NCBI GenBank assembly: GCA_001557035.1 | Contig: LSKJ01000681.1 | Span: forward strand, 1-19,739 | From: Rhodospirillaceae bacterium CCH5-H10 | GTDB lineage: Bacteria > Pseudomonadota > Alphaproteobacteria > Reyranellales > Reyranellaceae | DNA: 19,739 nucleotides | Direction: 5' to 3' | Shown here: positions 15,610 through 19,739 of the stretch, in pieces | How positions within the stretch are numbered: position 1 is the stretch's first letter | Layout: the number at the start of each line of letters is the position of its first letter | Notes under the pieces: generated by a model | Database searches by the model: none | What the model was told of the DNA's origin: nothing | Seen by the model: only the letters and a program-made list of their open reading frames with translations | Position numbers and translations under genes: made by a program

Positions 15610-16442
15610 GGGACGATCGCCTGTTCTGCTGCAAGGCGCCGGCGGCGGATGAACTCGCTCGCCAGCAGGATGTAGGCCTGCGATCCGGCGCAGGCATTGT
15701 CGTAGATCAGCACCGGCATGCCGTGCGAGGGCGCCTCGGCAATGCGGACGTTGCGCGGGATCGTCGTGCCGAAGACCAGTTCGCCATAGTGAGCGCGCAC
15801 GTCGGCCACGACCTGCTGGCTGAGAGTCATGCGGCGATCCACCATGGTCAGGACGACGCCAAAGATATGCAACTTGGGATTGAGTCTCTTCTTGACCCGC
15901 TCGATCGTGTTGCCGAGCGCGCCGATGCCTTCGAGCGCCAGGAACTCCGCCTGCAGCGGAACCAGCACCGCATCGACGGCGACCAGGGCGTTGAGCGTGA
16001 CCAGGCCGAGAGAGGGCGGACAATCGATCAGGACGATCGTCCAGCGATGGCGGGCGTCGTTGCCCGGTGCCGCCAGCGATTCGGCCAGGCGATGCTCGCG
16101 CCGCTCCAGGTCGATCAGCTCGATCTCGGCCCCCGCGAGCTGGCCGGCGGCCGGCATGACGTCCAGACCCGGAATCTGCGTCGCGCGCACGGAAGAATCG
16201 AGTGGGTTCAGTCCCAGCAGGAACTCGTACGATCCAGGTGAGCGCTCACTACGAGATATCCCTAGTCCCGTCGAGGCATTGCCCTGGGGGTCAAGGTCTA
16301 TCAAAAGGACCTTCTCACCGACTGCGGCCAGGGCGGTCGCGAGGTTGATGGCCGTCGTGGTCTTACCGACGCCGCCCTTCTGGTTGGCGATCGCGAAGAT
16401 CTGTGGGGCCGTAGGGGCCGATTCGGAGGATGACGGCGTCAC
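15606..16442 (-). CDS. parA: Chromosome partitioning ATPase ParA (Soj family)
   Basis: ParA is the ATPase that moves ParB-parS complexes over the nucleoid. The 278-residue protein has the deviant Walker A KGGVGKTT (22-29), the A' stretch LLIDLDPQGNASTGLG (46-61), and Walker B-like VLIDCPPSLGLVTLNAL. No other start exists near the family's N-terminus, so GTG at 16442 is the only reasonable one. That start lies 80 bases inside rsmG, so about 26 codons, including most of the Walker A loop, are read in two frames. There is no obvious Shine-Dalgarno sequence, suggesting coupling to rsmG translation. The stop overlaps the parB ATG by four bases. Confidence 0.96.
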   Translation of the reverse strand: MTPSSSESAPTAPQIFAIANQKGGVGKTTTAINLATALAAVGEKVLLIDLDPQGNASTGLGISRSERSPGSYEFLLGLNPLDSSVRATQIPGLDVMPAAGQLAGAEIELIDLERREHRLAESLAAPGNDARHRWTIVLIDCPPSLGLVTLNALVAVDAVLVPLQAEFLALEGIGALGNTIERVKKRLNPKLHIFGVVLTMVDRRMTLSQQVVADVRAHYGELVFGTTIPRNVRIAEAPSHGMPVLIYDNACAGSQAYILLASEFIRRRRLAAEQAIVP

Positions 16443-17022
16443 GGTCGGTCACGCTTGCAATGGCTTCGCAGGTAAAATCCCATCTCTTCCTGGCCTCGTC
16501 CACCTCTGCCTGCCACTCTTTGCCCTTATGGAACAGACAAATCCCGGTATCCAATCTGTGGCGGTCCGCCCAGGCCAGTAACTGTGCCAGCGGTGCCAGC
16601 GCACGCGCCGTGACGATTTCCGCCCCGACGGGTTCGGCGACTTCGATGCGCTTGATCAGGAGCCGCGGCGGCTTCTCCAGACCCATCTTGCGACTCGCTT
16701 CGCCAAGGAAGGCCGCCTTACGCGCATCGGATTCGATGAGCGTGATGTCGAGGTCGGGGCGCATGGCGGCGATCACGAGACCCGGAAAACCGCCACCGCT
16801 TCCGAGATCGGCGAGGGTTTTAATCTCGGCAGGGATCTGACGAACGACTTGGGCCGAGTCCACGATGTGGCGCTTCCACGCGCCGTCCAAGGTGTTCCTT
16901 CCCACCAGGTTGATGGCCTTCTGCCATCGCTCCAGGGTCTCGACGAGAGTTTCAAGCCGGGCCCGTGTTTCACGTGAAACATCCGCGAGCGGGTCCACGT
17001 TAGGCGGCACGCCGGCGCACAT
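16363..17022 (-). CDS. rsmG: 16S rRNA (guanine-N7)-methyltransferase RsmG
   Basis: RsmG (GidB) methylates G527 of 16S rRNA. The 219-residue protein shows the SAM-binding motif [15 protein letters not shown] (71-85), [14 protein letters not shown] (93-106) and a downstream [13 protein letters not shown]; the RHIVDSA segment (51-57) lies near the N-terminus. The C-terminus is about 20 residues longer than usual because the frame runs 80 bases into parA. The ATG at 17022 lies 23 bases inside mnmG; a GTG at 16998, just after the mnmG stop, is an equally plausible start. A perfect parS site lies at 16966-16981 and encodes part of DVSRETR near the N-terminus. Confidence 0.94.
   Translation of the reverse strand: MCAGVPPNVDPLADVSRETRARLETLVETLERWQKAINLVGRNTLDGAWKRHIVDSAQVVRQIPAEIKTLADLGSGGGFPGLVIAAMRPDLDITLIESDARKAAFLGEASRKMGLEKPPRLLIKRIEVAEPVGAEIVTARALAPLAQLLAWADRHRLDTGICLFHKGKEWQAEVDEARKRWDFTCEAIASVTDRDAVILRIGPYGPTDLRDRQPEGRRR
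16966..16981. other. parS centromere site 1 (inside rsmG)
   Basis: The 16-base palindrome TGTTTCACGTGAAACA is an exact match to the bacterial parS consensus bound by ParB. It lies near the 5' end of rsmG, about 1.4 kb from the parB start. Confidence 0.95.
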
Positions 17023-18859
17023 GCTTCAGGAGGGCGACGAGGGCAGCCGGAGTGACGCCGGAAATGCGGGCGGCCTGGCCGAGCGTCGCCGGGCGATTGG
17101 CTTCCAGCTTCTGGCGGACTTCGGTCGAGAGGCTTCCAATCGCGCCGTAGTCCAGATCGGCCGGGAGGGACAAAGCTTCGTCGCGTCGATAGGCAGCGAT
17201 GTCGCCCCGCTGACGGGAGAGGTATCCCTCGTAGCGAGAATCGATCGTGAGCTGCTCCGCCACCTCCGGCGAGATCGCCGCGAGTTCCGGCCAGAGGCCG
17301 ACGACCCGGTCCCAGTCGATTTCGGCATAGGCGAGGAGATCCAGCGCCGACCGGGGGACGCCGTCCTGATTGATTGCAACGCCGCGCTTGGCCAGGGCCG
17401 AGGGGGTGATCTTCAGGCCCTGCGCCAGCGTCCGCGCCGACTCCAGGGTCTCATGTTTCACGTGAAACAACGCGGCGCGCTCGGCGCCTACGCAGCCGGC
17501 CTCCAGACCGCGCCGCGTGAGGCGCTGGTCGGCATTGTCGGCCCGTAGCCACAGGCGATACTCTGCCCGGGACGTGAACATGCGGTACGGCTCGGTGACG
17601 CCCAGCGAGACCAAATCGTCGACAAGGACACCGATGTACCCATCGGCCCGGTCGACGACGAACGGCTTGGACGCGGCCGCGTTGACGCCGGCGATCAGCC
17701 CCTGGGCCGCCGCTTCCTCATAACCCGTGGTGCCGTTGATCTGGCCGGCCATGTAGAGGCCGGGGACGCGGCGGGTTTCCAGGGTCGCGTGAAGTTCGCG
17801 CGGATCGATGTGGTCGTACTCGATGGCATAGCCCGGCCGGATCATCTCGGTCCGTTCCAGACCCGGAATTGTCTCCAGCATCGCCAGCTGGACCTCCCTG
17901 GGCAGCGAGGTCGAGATGCCGTTCGGATAGACGGTGAAGTCGTCCAGACCTTCCGGCTCCAGGAAGATCTGGTGCCGGTCGCGCTGGCCGAACCGCACGA
18001 CCTTGTCCTCAATCGACGGACAGTAGCGCGGGCCGACACTCTCGATCTGGCCCGAATACATTGGCGCGCGATGGAGGTTGGCCCGGATGATCTCGTGGGT
18101 CGCCGCGGTGGTCGTCGTGATGTAGCAGGGGATCTGCGGCGTGGTGATCCTGTCTGTCAGATACGAGAACGGACGCGGCGGGTCGTCGCCGTCCTGACGC
18201 TCGAGCGCCCCATAGTCGATCGTGCGACCGTCGAGCCGGGCCGGCGTGCCGGTCTTCAGCCGACCCAGCTTGAAGCCCAGCCGATCCAGCGTCCGGGCAA
18301 GCGCCGTGGAGGGCTCCTCGACCCCGTCGCCGCGCACACGACCCGCCGGAATCTTGGTTTCGCCCATGTGGATCAGGCCGCGCAGGAAGGTACCCGTCGT
18401 CAGGATCACACGACCGGCGCCGATTTCCGCACCTGATTCCGTGACGACACCGGCACACGTTCCACGTGTATTCAGAATGATGTCCGCAACCGCCTCTGCC
18501 CGGATTTCGAGGCCCGTCTGCTCGGCCAGCAGGTCCTGAACGGCCTGCCTGTAAAGCTTGCGGTCGGCTTGGGCGCGCGGTCCGCGCACCGCGGGACCCT
18601 TCGAGAGGTTGAGAGTGCGGAACTGGATACCGCCCCGGTCGATGGCCCGGCCCATGATGCCGTCCAGCGCGTCGATCTCGCGGACCAGATGACCCTTGCC
18701 CAATCCGCCGATCGCCGGATTGCACGACATCTCGCCGATCGTCTCGACCCGGTGGGTGAGGAGCAGGGTGCGGGCGCCCATGCGCGCCGCCGCGGCCGCG
18801 GCCTCACAGCCGGCATGGCCACCGCCCACCACGATCACGTCGTATGAAAAGGCCCGCAT
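17000..18859 (-). CDS. mnmG: tRNA uridine-5-carboxymethylaminomethyl modification enzyme MnmG (GidA)
   Basis: MnmG, with MnmE, makes 5-carboxymethylaminomethyl uridine at wobble position 34. The 619-residue length is standard. The FAD-binding motif [14 protein letters not shown] (about 9-22), the [21 protein letters not shown] segment (about 47-67) and [21 protein letters not shown] (about 81-101) are diagnostic, as are the later [12 protein letters not shown] and [17 protein letters not shown] segments. AAAAGG stands six bases before the ATG but lies in a hairpin described separately. The stop overlaps the rsmG start. No mnmE precedes it here, although mnmE-mnmG is the common order in the class. 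A second parS site lies in the gene. Confidence 0.97.
   Translation of the reverse strand: MRAFSYDVIVVGGGHAGCEAAAAAARMGARTLLLTHRVETIGEMSCNPAIGGLGKGHLVREIDALDGIMGRAIDRGGIQFRTLNLSKGPAVRGPRAQADRKLYRQAVQDLLAEQTGLEIRAEAVADIILNTRGTCAGVVTESGAEIGAGRVILTTGTFLRGLIHMGETKIPAGRVRGDGVEEPSTALARTLDRLGFKLGRLKTGTPARLDGRTIDYGALERQDGDDPPRPFSYLTDRITTPQIPCYITTTTAATHEIIRANLHRAPMYSGQIESVGPRYCPSIEDKVVRFGQRDRHQIFLEPEGLDDFTVYPNGISTSLPREVQLAMLETIPGLERTEMIRPGYAIEYDHIDPRELHATLETRRVPGLYMAGQINGTTGYEEAAAQGLIAGVNAAASKPFVVDRADGYIGVLVDDLVSLGVTEPYRMFTSRAEYRLWLRADNADQRLTRRGLEAGCVGAERAALFHVKHETLESARTLAQGLKITPSALAKRGVAINQDGVPRSALDLLAYAEIDWDRVVGLWPELAAISPEVAEQLTIDSRYEGYLSRQRGDIAAYRRDEALSLPADLDYGAIGSLSTEVRQKLEANRPATLGQAARISGVTPAALVALLKHVRRRAA
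17454..17469. other. parS centromere site 2 (inside mnmG)
   Basis: A second exact TGTTTCACGTGAAACA lies 488 bases from site 1. Within mnmG it encodes part of LFHVKHE, read in a different frame relative to the palindrome than in rsmG. Confidence 0.95.
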
Positions 18860-18871
18860 GGCCGGCCTTTT
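18847..18871 (-). promoter_or_regulatory. Hairpin enclosing the mnmG start codon
   Basis: In the mnmG mRNA sense AAAAGGCC (18871-18864) can pair with GGCCTTTT (18854-18847), leaving the ATG (18859-18857) in a nine-base loop. The upstream arm contains the only Shine-Dalgarno-like bases. It may hide the ribosome site or, with TTTT at its end, weakly terminate transcripts from the phosphatase gene. Confidence 0.4.
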
Positions 18872-18913
18872 ACGCCGCCCGGTCGGCCGCGGTCCAGTTA
18901 TCCTCAGGCCGGT

Positions 18914-19534
18914 CTAGACGATTCCCTCGAGATGGCTCGTGTCGTTCAGGAAACCGACCCGCACGTCCCCAGCGCCGGATATCTCGATCTCGCTCAGGCC
19001 GCACGGATCCTGCGCCAGCTTCCAGTAGGCCGAGAGCGGCTGGTCGAGAAGCTGAAGCAGCAGCGCGCGATTCACGCTGTCATGACCGACCAGCACGACC
19101 GTCTCGCCGCCGTGCCGCTCCATCACCAGGCGCAGCGCGTCGGCCGTCCGCGCCACGACGTCCTGCAACGACTCGCCACCGGGAAAGCGCAGGAAATGCG
19201 GTGCCTGACGCCACAGTCGATAAGCCTCGGGCGCTTCCTGCTCGACGTCTTCATGCGTACGCATCTGCCAGGCGCCGTAGTCGATGTCGCCAAGGCCCTC
19301 ATGTACCGACGTGGGAACTCCGCACGCCTCTGCAACCCGACCGCCGGTCAAGACGCATCGCTGCATCGCGCTGGTATAGACGGCAACCGGCTTCCAGTGT
19401 CCGGCGATTCGCCGGGCCAAAGCGTCGGCCTGCGCCAATCCCCGCGCCGTCAGAGGCAGCTCTGCGCGACCGCGAAAACGCGCGGGCCGGATGCCGTCGA
19501 CGTGACCGTGGCGCGTCAGCAATATCCTGGTCAT
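18914..19534 (-). CDS. Histidine phosphatase, alpha-ribazole phosphatase-like
   Basis: The 206-residue protein is a branch 1 histidine phosphatase: RHG at 8-10 (H9 the phosphate acceptor), RGRAELPLTARGLAQA at about 21-36, a likely acid/base E79 (VHEGLGDIDYGAW), and the second catalytic His H151 in VLVGHDSVNRALLL. GDIDYGAW and FPGGESLQDV resemble alpha-ribazole phosphatases (CobC), which remove phosphate from alpha-ribazole 5'-phosphate late in cobalamin synthesis, but the superfamily also includes broad phosphatases and phosphoglycerate mutases. The divergent cobalamin riboswitch next door supports the B12 reading. ATG 19534 is the only good start. No gene symbol is given because the substrate is not certain. 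Confidence 0.85.
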   Translation of the reverse strand: MTRILLTRHGHVDGIRPARFRGRAELPLTARGLAQADALARRIAGHWKPVAVYTSAMQRCVLTGGRVAEACGVPTSVHEGLGDIDYGAWQMRTHEDVEQEAPEAYRLWRQAPHFLRFPGGESLQDVVARTADALRLVMERHGGETVVLVGHDSVNRALLLQLLDQPLSAYWKLAQDPCGLSEIEISGAGDVRVGFLNDTSHLEGIV

Positions 19535-19592
19535 GCCACCAGTCTATCGCAGGCGCCGGCTCCAACGTACATGAGTCGATCGGCACCCTGTC

Positions 19593-19739
19593 TTGACGGT
19601 TGGAAGTCGCTTGCCGTACGGGACTGGGATCGACGGTCCTCCTTAACCGGAGGCGAACAGGGAATGCCGTGCCGCCTCTTCGGGGGCCAATCGGCAGCTG
19701 TACCCGCAGCTGTAAGCGGCGAGCGAACGCCCAAATGTC
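19593..19739 (+). ncRNA. Cobalamin riboswitch aptamer (3' end cut by window edge)
   Basis: The core of the cobalamin aptamer is visible: CCTCC...GGAGG hairpin (19638-19653), AACAGGGAAT (19656-19665), a G/C-rich arm (gccgcc/gggggc), then GGCAGCTGTA (19693-19702) and CCCGCAGCTGTAAGCGG (19703-19719), the characteristic conserved 3' core. TTGACGGTTGG near 19593 is the probable 5' arm; the exact 5' end is uncertain. The 3' stem and the expression platform lie beyond the window. It should repress a downstream B12 uptake or synthesis gene when adenosylcobalamin is bound. It is divergent from the alpha-ribazole phosphatase-like gene. Confidence 0.88.

Noticed and set aside
18459..18472. Third parS-like sequence GTTCCACGTGTATT in mnmG
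   Set aside because: Only one half matches parS; the other half has three mismatches, so ParB binding is doubtful.
18898..18906. DnaA-box-like TTATCCTCA between mnmG and the phosphatase gene
   Set aside because: A single site with one mismatch in a key position and no cluster or AT-rich region; not evidence of an origin.
19593..19598. TTGACG as a -35 element before the cobalamin riboswitch
   Set aside because: No -10 element follows at the right distance, and the bases fit better as the 5' arm of the aptamer.

Overview
The window is a GC-rich stretch of an alphaproteobacterial chromosome, most likely from the Rhodospirillales/Reyranella-like part of the class. The evidence is gene content: the DUF3576 lipoprotein-leuS-holA block facing the parB-parA-rsmG-mnmG block is a typical alphaproteobacterial origin-proximal neighbourhood, and it is joined here by a Tim44-like protein next to mltA and a large secreted porin. 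Two perfect parS centromere sites lie inside rsmG and mnmG, which also points to a position close to the replication origin. I see no insertion sequence, prophage, CRISPR array, rRNA or tRNA.

Layout, left to right. (1) 1-660: the C-terminal part of a class III adenylate cyclase, cut by the window edge. (2) 768-2611: a Tim44-domain membrane-anchored protein and the lytic transglycosylase MltA. (3) 2766-6410: a tightly overlapping operon lutA-lutB-lutC plus a SAM methyltransferase, ended by a strong hairpin terminator shared with (4) the porin at 6482-7858, read in the opposite direction from its own sigma70-like promoter. (5) 8255-11706: DUF3576 lipoprotein, a strong terminator, leuS, and a 55-residue charged protein in the place where lptE is often found. 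(6) 11742-12785: holA. (7) 12782-13995: a two-gene encapsulin nanocompartment operon on the minus strand, with an encapsulated ferritin-like cargo bearing a C-terminal targeting peptide, then the family 1 encapsulin shell. (8) 14116-14592: a divergent lipoprotein. (9) 14602-18859: parB, parA, rsmG and mnmG, all minus strand, overlapping or nearly so. (10) 18914-19534: a histidine phosphatase resembling alpha-ribazole phosphatase, back to back with (11) the 5' part of a cobalamin riboswitch that runs off the right edge.

How the parts work together. lutABC would oxidise L-lactate to pyruvate. The ferritin-like cargo should oxidise Fe(II) and the shell store the mineral. ParA, ParB and the two parS sites form the chromosome segregation system. 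RsmG and MnmG modify 16S rRNA and tRNA. The phosphatase and riboswitch suggest that a cobalamin locus starts at the right edge.

The most interesting element is the encapsulin operon. It sits between holA and parB, shares its stop codon region with holA (CTAG), and has a sequence matching the alphaproteobacterial general-stress sigma factor (EcfG) promoter, GGAAC-N16-CGTT. That promoter is placed so close to the cargo ATG that the mRNA would be leaderless or nearly so, and no Shine-Dalgarno sequence is visible there. This is a prediction, not an observation.
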